A DNA stretch of 64,000 nt from Halorubrum aquaticum (GCF_900113615.1 NZ_FOPZ01000012.1:1-64000), one strand, 5' to 3'; positions 18,413 to 28,103 are shown, counted from the stretch's first letter. Program-made: numbers and translations. Notes: a model not told the origin generated them from the letters alone.

Positions 18413-19567
18413 ATGGACTCCATCGTTGAGGACGCCATCGACGAGGCCGAGGAATCCCCGGCGGACGGCTCCGGGGGTCCCGGCGACCCCGCTCAGGACG
18501 GACACGCCGGCGCGGCTCCACAGACCGGCACGATGACCGACGACGAGCTGGAGGACGTCTTACAGGACCTCCAGACCAACATCACCGTCGTCGGCTGCGG
18601 CGGCGCGGGCGGCAACACGGTCAACCGGATGACTGAGGAGGGGATCCACGGCGCCAAGCTCGTCGCGGCCAACACCGACGTCCAACACCTCGTCAACATC
18701 GAGGCCGACACCAAGATCCTGATGGGCCAACAGAAGACGCAGGGCCGCGGCGCGGGCTCGCTCCCCCAGGTCGGCGAGGAGGCCGCCATCGAGTCCCAAG
18801 AGGAGATACAGGACGCCATCGACGGCTCCGACATGGTGTTCGTCACCGCCGGGCTCGGCGGGGGGACGGGTACCGGCTCCGCCCCGGTGGTCGCGAAGGC
18901 CGCCCGCGACTCGGGCGCGCTCACCATCGCCATCGTCACCACCCCGTTCACCGCGGAGGGCGAGGTCCGCCGGACGAACGCCGAGGCCGGTCTCGAACGC
19001 CTTCGTGACGTGAGCGACACCGTGATCGTCGTCCCCAACGACCGCCTGCTCGACGCGGTCGGGAAGCTCCCGGTCCGGCAGGCGTTCAAGGTGTCCGACG
19101 AGGTGCTGATGCGGTCGGTGAAGGGGATCACGGAGCTCATCACCAAACCCGGCCTCGTCAACCTCGACTTCGCCGACGTCCGGACCGTGATGGAGAAGGG
19201 CGGCGTCGCGATGATCGGCCTCGGCGAGTCCGACTCCGAGTCGAAGGCCCAGGACTCGGTGAAGTCGGCGCTGCGCTCGCCGCTCCTCGACGTCGACATC
19301 TCCGGGGCGAACTCCGCGCTCGTGAACGTCACGGGCGGACAGGACATGTCCATCGAGGAGGCCGAGGGCGTCGTCGAGGAGATCTACGACCGGATCGACC
19401 CCGACGCCCGGATCATCTGGGGAACCTCCGTCGACGAGGACCTCGAGGGCGAGATGCGGACGATGATCGTCGTCACCGGCGTCGAGTCGCCGCAGATATA
19501 CGGCCAGAACGACGGCGACGCCGAGGGAGCCGACGCCGAGATGGAGGACATCGACTACGTCGAGTGA
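18413..19567 (+). CDS. ftsZ1: Cell division protein FtsZ1
   Basis: A 384-aa tubulin-family GTPase that forms the mid-cell ring. The N-terminal extension [14 protein letters not shown] and the C-terminal DIDYVE are, from memory, features of haloarchaeal FtsZ1 rather than FtsZ2. GTP-binding elements are [15 protein letters not shown], the tubulin signature [12 protein letters not shown], and the T7-loop region [14 protein letters not shown]. The secE-nusG genes directly downstream match the usual ftsZ1 neighbourhood, whereas ftsZ2 normally sits with cdrS. Upstream, a TATA element and an 18-bp palindrome suggest specific regulation. Confidence 0.95.
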   Translation: MDSIVEDAIDEAEESPADGSGGPGDPAQDGHAGAAPQTGTMTDDELEDVLQDLQTNITVVGCGGAGGNTVNRMTEEGIHGAKLVAANTDVQHLVNIEADTKILMGQQKTQGRGAGSLPQVGEEAAIESQEEIQDAIDGSDMVFVTAGLGGGTGTGSAPVVAKAARDSGALTIAIVTTPFTAEGEVRRTNAEAGLERLRDVSDTVIVVPNDRLLDAVGKLPVRQAFKVSDEVLMRSVKGITELITKPGLVNLDFADVRTVMEKGGVAMIGLGESDSESKAQDSVKSALRSPLLDVDISGANSALVNVTGGQDMSIEEAEGVVEEIYDRIDPDARIIWGTSVDEDLEGEMRTMIVVTGVESPQIYGQNDGDAEGADAEMEDIDYVE

Positions 19568-19632
19568 TCGGCCGACGGAGCCGAACCCGCATCAAAAGGT
19601 AAAAACCCTCGCGTCACGAACCCGCTCGTAAC

Positions 19633-19809
19633 ATGGACGTCCCGTACGACCTCAACAGCTATATCCGCGTGTTGAAACTGGCGAGCACGCCGAGCACCGA
19701 CGAGTTCCTCCAGGTGTCGAAGATCGCCGGTGCCGGGATCCTGCTCATCGGCTTCCTCGGCTTCCTGATGTTCGCGATCATGAGCCTCTTGCCGGGGGTC
19801 GGCGCGTAA
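19633..19809 (+). CDS. secE: SecE/Sec61-gamma translocase subunit
   Basis: A 58-aa protein, [20 protein letters not shown] at the start, with an amphipathic N-terminal helix and a single transmembrane helix (about 30-53, [19 protein letters not shown]). This is the archaeal SecE pattern, including the KLASTPS segment that lies along the membrane surface. It clamps SecY in the export channel. Its TAA overlaps the ATG of nusG by one base, a conserved archaeal operon. It is 65 bp after ftsZ1, so the three may share a transcript. Confidence 0.92.
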   Translation: MDVPYDLNSYIRVLKLASTPSTDEFLQVSKIAGAGILLIGFLGFLMFAIMSLLPGVGA

Positions 19810-20261
19810 TGCCGATCTTCTCGGTCAAGACGACCGCCCGCCAGGAGCGGACCGTCGCGGACATGCTCGCCGAAAAGGAGATGCCGGAGATCCAGGCGGT
19901 CATCGCGCCCGACCAGCTCACAAGCTACGTGATGGTCGAGGCGAGCAACGGCAGCGTCTTCGCCCGGATCCTCGACGAGATCCCCCACGCCCGCGGCGTC
20001 ATCCAGGGCGCGGACGGTCCCGCGGAGAGTCCCTTCTCGGAGGTCGAACACTTCCTCTCGCCGACCCCCGACGTCGAGGGGATCGCCGAGGGCGACATCG
20101 TCGAGCTGATCGCCGGCCCGTTCAAGGGCGAGAAGGCCCGCGTCCAGCGTATCGACGAGGGCAAAGACCAGGTGACCGTCGAGCTGTACGAGGCGACCGT
20201 CCCCATCCCGGTCACGGTCCGCGGCGACCAGATCCGCGTGCTCGACAGCGAGGAGCGGTAA
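19809..20261 (+). CDS. nusG: Transcription elongation factor NusG/Spt5
   Basis: A 150-aa protein with an NGN domain ([20 protein letters not shown], to about residue 85, with SYVMVEAS and IPHARGVIQG) and a KOW domain (about 92-145, IAEGDIVELIAGPFKGEKARV). It binds the RNA polymerase clamp, raising processivity, and couples transcription with translation. The one-base overlap with secE implies translational coupling. Confidence 0.95.
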   Translation: MPIFSVKTTARQERTVADMLAEKEMPEIQAVIAPDQLTSYVMVEASNGSVFARILDEIPHARGVIQGADGPAESPFSEVEHFLSPTPDVEGIAEGDIVELIAGPFKGEKARVQRIDEGKDQVTVELYEATVPIPVTVRGDQIRVLDSEER

Positions 20262-20337
20262 GCGTCGACCGGCACGGTTCCTCACGGATCTCCGGCAACG
20301 ACAAGGGCTTTATTCGACGACCCCCGACTCCTTCGAT

Positions 20338-21300
20338 ATGTTCGGTTCCGGCGTCCCCGCGATACTGAGCGTGATCCCCGACACGTTCACGTTCGCGTGG
20401 ATCGTCGCGGTTCTCTTCGCGGCCGCCTGGCTGCTCGACGCTCGGGGATACGAGGCGGGGCGCACGCTGGCGGCCGCCACTTGGGGCTTCTTCGGGCTGT
20501 TCTGGCTGACGACGGTGCCGTACTTCGCCTTCGAACACCAGAGCTACGTCGAGTCGATCCTCGCGCTCGTCGGGGTTCCCGCCTGCGTCTACGTCGGCTA
20601 CCTGCTGTACGACGGGCGGGCGTCGCTCTTTACGCTCACGAGGGCCGTCTCGATCATGCTGTTCATCTACCTCCCGTTCGAGACGATCCCGGCGTTCACG
20701 CTGGCCGGCGTGGCGGTCCCGGAGCCGCGGCGGATCCTCATCGAGATCGTCGCGAACCAGACGGGCATGCTCATCGACCTGCTCGGGTACGCGCCCGAGC
20801 GGGTGGCGAACTACGAGGGGTACGACGCCGCCTTCGCGTGGACGCTCGAGGACGGCCACCGCATGCGGATCAACGTCGTGCTGGCGTGTACGGGTCTCGG
20901 CAGCATGGCGATCTTTGGTGGGCTCGTCGCCGCGGTGGAGGGGCCGCTCGACCGGAAGCTTCGGGCGCTCGCCGTCTCGATCCCGCTCATCTACGTCCTC
21001 AACCTCCTCCGGACGACGTTCATCACGGTCGTCGCCGGCAACCAGTACATGCAGTGGCAGCCGGAGCTGGTGTTGGCGATGTTCGGCGCGACCGACCCCT
21101 ACCGCGTCTCGTTTCTGGTCTCCGACCGGATCATCAGCCAGTTGCTCGCGGTCGTCGCGCTGATCGGGATCACCTACCTCGTCGCCAGACAGCTCCCGGA
21201 GCTCGTCGTGATCCTCGAGGACGTCCTCTACGTGCTCACCGGCGAGGAACACGACCTCACGGAGGCGCTCGACCTCCCGCGGGAGCCGACCAACCGGTGA
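20338..21300 (+). CDS. artA: Archaeosortase A
   Basis: A 320-aa polytopic membrane protease/transpeptidase that cleaves PGF-CTERM proteins and attaches lipid. The catalytic Cys is C184 (VLACTGLGSMAIF), with Arg225 (NLLRTTF) and Arg264 (SDRIISQ). The spacings of 41 and 39 residues equal those recalled for the C173/R214/R253 triad of Haloferax volcanii ArtA. At least eight hydrophobic segments are seen. A box-A-like CTTTATT lies about 26 bp before the ATG. Likely substrates in this window are the S-layer protein at 1-3011 (C-terminus unseen) and the PGF-CTERM protein at 61426. Its first 15 residues are short of a signal peptide; the first helix acts as anchor. Confidence 0.93.
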   Translation: MFGSGVPAILSVIPDTFTFAWIVAVLFAAAWLLDARGYEAGRTLAAATWGFFGLFWLTTVPYFAFEHQSYVESILALVGVPACVYVGYLLYDGRASLFTLTRAVSIMLFIYLPFETIPAFTLAGVAVPEPRRILIEIVANQTGMLIDLLGYAPERVANYEGYDAAFAWTLEDGHRMRINVVLACTGLGSMAIFGGLVAAVEGPLDRKLRALAVSIPLIYVLNLLRTTFITVVAGNQYMQWQPELVLAMFGATDPYRVSFLVSDRIISQLLAVVALIGITYLVARQLPELVVILEDVLYVLTGEEHDLTEALDLPREPTNR

Positions 21301-21330
21301 CGAGGTGTCGATCCGTGGAACCGATCCGAC

Positions 21331-21393
21331 GCGACCGACGACCGATCGGGTGCGACCGACGACCGATCGGACCCGGCCAACGACCGATCCGGC
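21331..21393 (+). repeat. 21-bp tandem repeat, three units
   Basis: Units start at 21331, 21352 and 21373 with core CGACCGACGACCGATCGG (two exact, the third with CCAACGACCGATCCGG). They occupy the gap between artA and the DUF4010 gene, upstream of the latter. A direct-repeat operator or slipped-strand duplication are both possible. Confidence 0.6.
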
Positions 21394-21418
21394 GCGGAAC
21401 ACGGAGACGTGATCCGGC

Positions 21419-22666
21419 GTGATGAGCGGCATCGACCCACTGATCTACCTGGAGACGAACGTCGCCAAGCTGGTGTTGGCGACGCTTCTGGGGATGTTCC
21501 TGGGGCTCGAACGCGAGTGGTCACAGAAGTCGGCGGGGATCCGGACGTTCGCGCTCGTCAGCCTCGTGGCGGCGGTGTTCTCGGTCGCCGACGAGCCGGG
21601 ACTGCTCGTCGTCGGCGGCGTCCTGATCGTCGCCAGCGCGGTGTTGTTGGCGGTCAGGAGCTTCGTCGAGACGGACGTCGACGGCCTCTCTCTCACCACG
21701 TCCGTCTCGATGCTCGTCGCCTACGGGGTCGGCGTCCTCGTCGCGGCGAGCCTCTTTCTGGAGGCGGTCACGGTCGCGGTGCTCTCCTCGTTCCTGCTCG
21801 TGTTGAAACGCGAGCTCCACCAGTTCGCGTGGGGGCTCTCCCGCGAGGAGGTGCGCAGCGCCGTCGAGTTCACGATCCTCGCGTTCGTCGTCTTCCCGAT
21901 CCTCCCCGCCGAGACGGTCGACCCGTGGGGGGCGGTCCAGCCGCGGCTGGTCTGGTCGCTCGTCGTCGCGATCAGTGCGATCGGGTTCGTCAACTACGTG
22001 CTCGTCAAGAAGTACCAGGGTCGCGGGTACGCCGTCACCGGCTTCTTCGGCGGACTGGTGAACTCGACCGCGGTCGTCGCGGAGATGGCCAAACGCGCCG
22101 CCGGACGGACCGACTTGGTCGACATCGCCGTCGGGTCGATCCTGCTCGCGAACGCGGCGATGGCGCTGCGGAACGCGGCGCTCGTGGTCGCGTTCGTCCC
22201 CGAGGCGGCGCTCGCCGTCGGCGCGCCCCTCGGCGCGATCACGATCGCCGGCGTCTCGATCGCGCTCTGGCGGAGCGACTGGCGGACCGGCGTGGAGGCC
22301 GAACTCACCTCCCCGTTCAGCCTGCGGAACGCGCTCACCTTCGGCGGGCTGTTCCTCCTCGTGCTCCTCGTCTCCGCGGGGGCCGAGCGGGCGTTCGGCG
22401 CGACCGGGTTCGTCGCCACCGCCTTCCTCGCGGGGCTCGTCTCCTCGGGGACGGCGACGACGACCGCCGTCTCGCTTCTCGGGACCGGCCAGATCACGGT
22501 CGACACCGCGGTCGCGGGGATCGTCGCTGGAACGGTCTCGAGCATCCTCGTGAAGACCGCCTTCGCCGCGAGCGTCGGACGGGAACTCGTCCGTCCGGTG
22601 CTGATCTGGAACCTCGTACTCATCGCCGTCGGACTGGCGGTCGGCGTGCCGCTGTTGCTGTTTTGA
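21419..22666 (+). CDS. MgtC/SapB plus DUF4010 membrane protein
   Basis: A 415-aa membrane protein. Residues 1-130 resemble the MgtC/SapB fold (LATLLGMFLGLEREW, SAGIRTFALVSL). Residues about 170-385 match DUF4010, with GFFGGLVNSTAVVAEM and FLAGLVSSGTATTTAVSLL. About twelve helices are predicted by hydrophobicity. This architecture is found in bacterial and archaeal proteins of unknown transport role. A second ATG (21422) immediately follows the first and is equally plausible. Confidence 0.8.
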   Translation: MMSGIDPLIYLETNVAKLVLATLLGMFLGLEREWSQKSAGIRTFALVSLVAAVFSVADEPGLLVVGGVLIVASAVLLAVRSFVETDVDGLSLTTSVSMLVAYGVGVLVAASLFLEAVTVAVLSSFLLVLKRELHQFAWGLSREEVRSAVEFTILAFVVFPILPAETVDPWGAVQPRLVWSLVVAISAIGFVNYVLVKKYQGRGYAVTGFFGGLVNSTAVVAEMAKRAAGRTDLVDIAVGSILLANAAMALRNAALVVAFVPEAALAVGAPLGAITIAGVSIALWRSDWRTGVEAELTSPFSLRNALTFGGLFLLVLLVSAGAERAFGATGFVATAFLAGLVSSGTATTTAVSLLGTGQITVDTAVAGIVAGTVSSILVKTAFAASVGRELVRPVLIWNLVLIAVGLAVGVPLLLF

Positions 22667-22794
22667 ACGGGGAGCGATGGATCGGGAGGCCGATCGAGTC
22701 CCGGTCCGCCGCGGCCGCACCCAGCGAAAATCGGACGTTCTCCGGCAGCCGACGCACGGCGTCGGCGACACCACCGCTCGTACTAATACCGTTC

Positions 22795-23286
22795 TCAGAG
22801 CCCGAACCCGGCGGTCGCCGACGAGAGGTCCACGTCGAGGGAGACGACGTAGGTGGTGACCGCCCAGAACGCCGCGATCTCGAGGGCGGTGATGATCACG
22901 GTCACGAGGTCGGCGTACTTGCTGCTCGTGGTGACGCCGAACGGGAGGGAGAACTCCTCGTTCGAGAGCGGGTGAAAGAGCGCGATCCCGCGGCGGCTGC
23001 CGACCAGGTCGAGGACATAGTGGGTCAACACGCCGACCCAGACGAAGTGGAGGTTGTCGAAGACGATCGGGTACGCGGAGACGACCGCCAGCACCGGGAG
23101 GCTGTGTAGCGTCTTCCGGTGTTTGCCGAAGGCCGTGTCGACGTCCGGAAAGAGCGCGCCCAACACGATCGGGACCGTGATCTGTGCGATCTTCCGGGCG
23201 GTGTCGACGTCGACGCCCGGCTCGAGCACGAACCCGAGCCCGACGGCGAGGAGCAGCGCGTTCAACACGTGGCCGCGTTTGTTCAT
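22795..23286 (-). CDS. Membrane-bound metal-dependent hydrolase (YdjM/LexA-regulated type)
   Basis: A 163-aa protein with four hydrophobic segments. GALFPDVDTAFGKHRKTLHSLP (about 60-80) and VGVLTHYVLDLVGSRRGIALFHPL (about 100-125) give the DxD...HRxxxHS...HxxxD metal-binding residues of the YdjM family. ATG 23286 (MNKRGHVLNALL) matches the family start; the longer frame to 23400 overlaps the divergent aminotransferase gene start. Substrate unknown. Confidence 0.8.
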   Translation of the reverse strand: MNKRGHVLNALLLAVGLGFVLEPGVDVDTARKIAQITVPIVLGALFPDVDTAFGKHRKTLHSLPVLAVVSAYPIVFDNLHFVWVGVLTHYVLDLVGSRRGIALFHPLSNEEFSLPFGVTTSSKYADLVTVIITALEIAAFWAVTTYVVSLDVDLSSATAGFGL

Positions 23287-23398
23287 GTACCGGTCTCTCG
23301 CGGCATCGACCGAAAAGGCACGGATCGCCGTCGGTGGTGGGGAAGGTCTGCGGCTCCGGCGTCGAAAGAGCCACGGGGGCCGACCACCAGGGTCCGAC

Positions 23399-24505
23399 AT
23401 GGAGTACGAGGAGCCGAAGTTCTTTCAGGTGATGAAGTACGGCGCGGACGCCGACCGCGACGTCATCGACATGGTGAGCGGCAACCCCGACTGGGAGCCG
23501 CCCGCCGCGCTCCGCGAGGCGGTCGCGGCGTACGCGGAGCTGCCGTCCGCCGAGTTCCAGTACCCGCCGAGCGAGGGGATCCGGGAGCTTCGCGAGGCGA
23601 TCGCGGTGCGACGCGGGGTCGACGTCGATCGGATCGTCCTCACCAACGGGACAGGCGAGGCCAACTACCTCGGGATGGCGCGGGCGCTGGAGCGTGACGC
23701 CGGCGACGAGGCGCTGTTGATGGACCCCGTGTACCCGTACTACCCCGGCAAGACGGAGCTGCTCGGCGGCGACCCGACGCTCGTTCCGACCCGGCGCGAC
23801 GGCGGGCTCGACGTCGACGCGATCCGGGAGGCGGCGAGCGCCGAGACCGCACTGATCGTCCTCAACACGCCGAACAACCCGACCGGGGCGGTGTACGACC
23901 TCGAGAAGGTACGGGAGGTCGTCGACGTCGCCGCGGAGGTCGACGCGCTCGTCGTCGTCGACGAGGTGTACGACCGATTCGACCACACCGGGACCTTCGA
24001 GTCGGCGCTCTCGCTCGACTCGGACCGCGTGGTCGTCACCAGCGGCTTCTCGAAGTCGATGGCGATCACGGGCTTTCGCGTCGGGTACGCGATCCTCCCG
24101 GACGAACACGTCGACGCGGCGAAGACGCGCCACATGCTCGTGAACGTCGCGGGCTCGCGGCCCGCCCAGTACGCGGTCTCACACGCCCTGGAGGCGACCG
24201 AGGAGGAGTACTACGCGGAGGCCCGCAGGCGGCTCGCCGACCGGATCGACGCGTTCACCGACGCGCTCGACGCGGCGGGCGCGGAGTACACCCGCCCGGA
24301 CGGCGGCTTCTACGTGCTGGCGCGGTTCGAGGGCTTCCCCGGCACCATGGAGAACGTGAAGCGGCTGATCGACGAGGCGGGCGTCGCGGGGATGCCCGGC
24401 GACACCTTCGGAACCGCCCGCGACGACTGGCTCCGGTTCGCCCTCGTCACCCCGCGGTCGCTCGAGGCCGCCGAGCGGCTGGTCGACTACTTCTCGGAAC
24501 GGTAA
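23399..24505 (+). CDS. PLP-dependent class I/II aminotransferase
   Basis: A 368-aa fold-type I aminotransferase. Visible features are GNPDWEPPAALREAV near the start, TNGTGEANYLGM for phosphate contacts, NTPNNPTGAVY, DEVYDRF, and the Schiff-base Lys in TSGFSKSMAITGFRVGY, with a late Arg in DDWLRFALVTP binding the substrate carboxylate. It is probably an aspartate- or aromatic-type transaminase; specificity is uncertain. ATG 23399 is chosen since upstream sequence is the divergent promoter region. Confidence 0.9.
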   Translation: MEYEEPKFFQVMKYGADADRDVIDMVSGNPDWEPPAALREAVAAYAELPSAEFQYPPSEGIRELREAIAVRRGVDVDRIVLTNGTGEANYLGMARALERDAGDEALLMDPVYPYYPGKTELLGGDPTLVPTRRDGGLDVDAIREAASAETALIVLNTPNNPTGAVYDLEKVREVVDVAAEVDALVVVDEVYDRFDHTGTFESALSLDSDRVVVTSGFSKSMAITGFRVGYAILPDEHVDAAKTRHMLVNVAGSRPAQYAVSHALEATEEEYYAEARRRLADRIDAFTDALDAAGAEYTRPDGGFYVLARFEGFPGTMENVKRLIDEAGVAGMPGDTFGTARDDWLRFALVTPRSLEAAERLVDYFSER

Positions 24506-24533
24506 CCGCGGCTCCGTCCGCCCCCGCGACCGC

Positions 24534-25631
24534 CTACCCGACGACGTCGACGCCGGTGACCTCGAAGCGCGCCCCGCCCTCGCGGCTCTCCTCGACCCGT
24601 ATCTCCCAGCCGTGTGCCTCGGCGATCTCCTTCGCGATGTTGAGTCCGAACCCGGTACCGTCCTCGGCGGTGGTGTAGCCCGTCTCGAACACTCGCTCGC
24701 GGTCGGCCTTCGGGATCCCGGGGCCGTCGTCGGCGACGTAGAACCCGGCCCCGCCGTGGCTCTCCGCCCGCGTCGAGGTGTACATCGGCTCGACGGTCCC
24801 GACCCTGACCGTCACGTCGTCGCCGCCGTGGTGGACGCCGTTGCCGAGCAGGTTCTCGAGAAGCTGTCTCACGCGTCCGGGGTGTCCGCGGATCTCGCCG
24901 TCGGTCTCGACAACGAGCGTCGCGTCGGCCGTCTCGACGCTCGTCCACGACGCCTCGACCGCGTCCGCGAGCGCGATCGGTTCGATCTCGGCGATCGTCT
25001 CGCCCTCGCGGGCGAGCGTCAGGAGGTCGCCGATCAGCGCGAGGCTCCGATCGACCGCGTCGGCGGCCGGCTCGAGGTGCTCGTCGTCGCGCTCGGCACG
25101 GGCGAGTTCCAACCGCCCCTGCGCGACCGAAAGCGGGTTGCGGAGGTCGTGTGAGACCACCTCGACGAACCGCTCGAGACGATCTCGCCGGCGCTCTGCT
25201 TCGCGTATCGCGCGAGCCGACTCCACCGCGGTCGCGACGCGGTGAGCTAAGACGGCGTCGCCGTCGGTCGCCGGGTCCCGTCGGACGTAGTCCGTGACGC
25301 CCGCCGAGAGGGCCTCGCGAGCCGAGACGGCGTCGTCGCTTCCGAGGCCGTCGCCGCCGACCTCGTCGTCGACGTAGACGACGAACGGGAGGTCCGGGTC
25401 GTGAGCGCGGACGCGGTCGTGAAGCGACATCGTGCCGTCGCTCGGACGAGCGGCGGCGACGACGCAGTCGTAGCTCCCGGCGACGAGCCGATCGAGCGTC
25501 TCGTCGGAGTCCGCCGCGAGGTCGACAGTGAGCCGATCGTCCTCGCGTTCGAGCGCGGCCGCGGCCCGTTCCGCCGCGTCGGGCTCCGGTCCGACGAGGA
25601 GGGTGGATATCGGGGGATCGGTCGTCACCAT
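24534..25631 (-). CDS. Histidine kinase with receiver-like N-terminal domain
   Basis: A 365-aa cytosolic kinase. Residues 1-130 form a receiver-like domain in which the phospho-acceptor position is Ala60 (DCVVAAARPSDG) and the conserved Lys is Arg (DYVRRD), so it cannot be phosphorylated in the usual way. HisKA follows with His161 in [13 protein letters not shown]. The HATPase has LLGNGVHHGG, DDGPGIP and GTGFGLNI. No transmembrane segment is seen and no response regulator is adjacent. It converges with the aminotransferase gene (28 bp apart). Confidence 0.88.
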   Translation of the reverse strand: MVTTDPPISTLLVGPEPDAAERAAAALEREDDRLTVDLAADSDETLDRLVAGSYDCVVAAARPSDGTMSLHDRVRAHDPDLPFVVYVDDEVGGDGLGSDDAVSAREALSAGVTDYVRRDPATDGDAVLAHRVATAVESARAIREAERRRDRLERFVEVVSHDLRNPLSVAQGRLELARAERDDEHLEPAADAVDRSLALIGDLLTLAREGETIAEIEPIALADAVEASWTSVETADATLVVETDGEIRGHPGRVRQLLENLLGNGVHHGGDDVTVRVGTVEPMYTSTRAESHGGAGFYVADDGPGIPKADRERVFETGYTTAEDGTGFGLNIAKEIAEAHGWEIRVEESREGGARFEVTGVDVVG

Positions 25632-25768
25632 GAGTACCAGTCTCGATCGGATCTCTCGGGCGTCCGGTGTATATGTATCCCCGGATCGCGACGCTCGGCG
25701 GCGTCGCCGACGCGGTTTCGGAGACGTCCGGCGTCGGCCGTCTCCCGACGGCCGCCGCCTCCCGGCCG

Positions 25769-27304
25769 CTACCGGTCGTTGATCGCCGCGCGGTAGCGGC
25801 CGGCGAGCTCGGAGACGACGAGCCGGTCACGGGGGTCGACGCCGATCGCACGGAGGGTGAGCAGGTAGGCGGCGACCCCGACGACCGTCCCGACCGCGGC
25901 TCCGGGCGTTCCGCCGACCGCGGCCCGGACGGTCGACATGACGCCGACCATGACCGCTCCCGCCGAGAGCGGCACGAGGAACGTCCGGTCGAACGGCCAC
26001 AGCCCCTCGAACCGGCGGAGCAGCAGGACCTGTGCCCCGTTCTGGACGGCGATGGCGGCGGAGGTGCCGAGCGCGGCTCCCACGAGCCCGTACCGCAACA
26101 CGAACGCGTACGTCAACCCGACGTTGAGCGCCGCGAGCAGCCAGTCGAGCGCCATCCGCGCGTACTGGTGGTCCGTCATCATGAGGAGCCAGCCCGTCGC
26201 GCCGACCGCGCTGCCGACGAACACCCCGCCGAGGTAGACGACGAGCGGGAGGTACCCCCGGACGTACGTCTCCCCGAACAGCGCGAGGAGGGGCTCGCCG
26301 TACACGCCGAGCGTCGCGATGACCGGAATGACCGTGGTGACGATGAGCCGGGTCACCGAGGCGTACACCGCGTTGAGCGTCCCCATTCGGTCGGCGGCGT
26401 ACAGCTCGGAGGCCACCGGCGGGAGCAGTTGGTTGAACGAGAGCAGGGGGATCCACGCGATCGAGACCAGGACGAGGACGACGTTGTACACCCCGGCGGC
26501 GACCGCGGTGAGGAGCGCCCCGACGAGCAGCACGTCGATCCGGTTCTGAAACACCTTGCCGAAGCTGCTCATCGCGACCGGTGCGGCGTGGTCGTAGAAG
26601 CGGCGCGCCTCGCGGCGCGCGCCACGGAGGGTCGGCGTGATCCCGGTCGCGCGGACCGAGACGGGAACGCCGACGGCGACGAGGAGCGCGGTACACGCCA
26701 CGATCGCCCCGGCGACGCCCACGACGGAGTACCCGAGCGCCAGCGCCCCGGCCGCGCCGACGAGCCGGACCGCCGGGCGGAGCAGTTTGTTGAACAGGAC
26801 CTCGCCGCGCGCCGAGCCGATCGCCCGGAAGACCGCCCCGGTGACGGTGACGAGGCCGATCAGGCCCACGAGGACTCCGAAAAGGCGCATCGTCGGCGGG
26901 AACGTCGGGTCCGCCACCGTGAGGTCGTTCATCCGCGGGGCGGCGACCCAGATGCCGAGCGCGAACGCGACGCCCGCGACCGCGGTCGTCGCGTACGCCA
27001 GCCCGACCACCCGCGACCGGCGGGCCGGGTCGTCGGCGCCCGGCACGAACCGCTGGAGCGCCGGCACGCTCCCGAACGGGACGAGCCGAACGAGCACCTG
27101 GGCGATCCGCCACGCGAGCGCGTACACGCCGTAGGTCACGGGCCCCAGCCCGCGGGCGAGGACGAACTCGGTCGCGGCCATCAGTCCGCGCTGCGCGGAG
27201 AAGGCGCCCGAGGTGACGACGGCCCCGGCGGCGATCGTCACCAGCGCGTCGCGCTCGTCGTCGGGTATCTCGTCGGCCCCTTCCGGCGTCGTGTCGGTAC
27301 CCAC
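25769..27304 (-). CDS. Polysaccharide/oligosaccharide flippase (MOP superfamily)
   Basis: A 511-aa membrane protein with 12-14 helices in the pattern of Wzx-type flippases. The N-terminal GAFSAQRGLMAATEFVLARGLGPVTYGVYALAW is the usual first-helix motif, and FGKVFQNRIDVLLVGALL in the middle is characteristic. Such proteins turn lipid-linked sugars across the membrane; in haloarchaea one (Agl15) does so for S-layer N-glycosylation, though no glycosyltransferase gene is nearby. It is 137 bp downstream of the histidine kinase. Confidence 0.85.
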   Translation of the reverse strand: MGTDTTPEGADEIPDDERDALVTIAAGAVVTSGAFSAQRGLMAATEFVLARGLGPVTYGVYALAWRIAQVLVRLVPFGSVPALQRFVPGADDPARRSRVVGLAYATTAVAGVAFALGIWVAAPRMNDLTVADPTFPPTMRLFGVLVGLIGLVTVTGAVFRAIGSARGEVLFNKLLRPAVRLVGAAGALALGYSVVGVAGAIVACTALLVAVGVPVSVRATGITPTLRGARREARRFYDHAAPVAMSSFGKVFQNRIDVLLVGALLTAVAAGVYNVVLVLVSIAWIPLLSFNQLLPPVASELYAADRMGTLNAVYASVTRLIVTTVIPVIATLGVYGEPLLALFGETYVRGYLPLVVYLGGVFVGSAVGATGWLLMMTDHQYARMALDWLLAALNVGLTYAFVLRYGLVGAALGTSAAIAVQNGAQVLLLRRFEGLWPFDRTFLVPLSAGAVMVGVMSTVRAAVGGTPGAAVGTVVGVAAYLLTLRAIGVDPRDRLVVSELAGRYRAAINDR

Positions 27305-27420
27305 GGTGGTTCGTCCGACCGAAGCGTCGTCCGCGGATTAAGCGGTTCGCTCCGCGGCTCCGGCGAGACGTGCCGGTTCGTACCGACGGCCGTCGACGGG
27401 GCGTCGACGGCCGTCGGTTC

Positions 27421-28065
27421 CTACCCGAAGTTCTCGACCTTCGCGTCGTCGGCGTCGCCGCCGGCGGCCTCGATCGCGTCCCGGGCGTCGTCGACGAAGT
27501 CGGCGAAGCCGTAGACGAAGACGCCCTCGTCGGCCGCGCCCGTCAGCGCGTCCGTAACGGCCGCCGACAGGTCGTCGTCGCCGCCGAGCACCGCGATCGA
27601 CGCGCCGGAGCCGCGGAGGTCGTCGAGGCGGGCCCCGTGGGCCGGGTCGTCGTCGCGGTAGACGACCGCGGCCTCCCCGCCGTCGTCGAGCGCGCGCCGG
27701 GCGATGGCGACTGCCGGGCCGACGCCGGGGCCGCCGGCGAGGACCACGACGCGTCCCTCGCCGTCGTAGTGCTGGTCGCCGAAGGGGCCCGAGAGCGACA
27801 TCTCGACGCCGGGCTCGATGTCGGCGAGGAACCGCGAGAAGTCGCCGCCCTCCTCGACGTCGATCCCGACGGTGACCTCGAAGGTCCCCTCCGTGGTGGG
27901 CGAGGAGAGCGTGTAGAACCGCGAGACCGGTTCCCCGTCGATCTCCGTCCCCAGCTTCACGAACTGGCCGGGCTCGGCGGCGAACCCGTCCGGCGTGTCG
28001 AACCGGATCGCGTACGTGTCCGATCCGACCTCCTCGACCGACGTCACCGCGACTGTCGCGTCCAT
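27421..28065 (-). CDS. FAD-dependent ferredoxin-reductase-type oxidoreductase
   Basis: A 214-aa FNR-fold protein. The FAD motif is RFYTLSSP (RxYS-like), about residue 50, and the NAD(P) motif is VVVLAGGPGVGPAVAIARRAL, about 105. The C-terminus lacks the usual Cys-Gly motif (VYGFADFVDDARD). It would move electrons between NAD(P)H and a carrier such as ferredoxin. It diverges from korA, which makes ferredoxin reduction products. That makes a functional link plausible, but unproven. ATG 28065 gives a family-like start; the longer frame extends into the intergenic palindromes. Confidence 0.8.
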   Translation of the reverse strand: MDATVAVTSVEEVGSDTYAIRFDTPDGFAAEPGQFVKLGTEIDGEPVSRFYTLSSPTTEGTFEVTVGIDVEEGGDFSRFLADIEPGVEMSLSGPFGDQHYDGEGRVVVLAGGPGVGPAVAIARRALDDGGEAAVVYRDDDPAHGARLDDLRGSGASIAVLGGDDDLSAAVTDALTGAADEGVFVYGFADFVDDARDAIEAAGGDADDAKVENFG

Positions 28066-28103
28066 ACGCCCCGTCGGTCCCTGACGCACAAACGTGTTCT
28101 CGT

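Noticed and set aside
21521-24133. An 870-codon minus-strand open frame
   Set aside because: Crosses the DUF4010, hydrolase and aminotransferase genes in the antisense sense; no domain signs.
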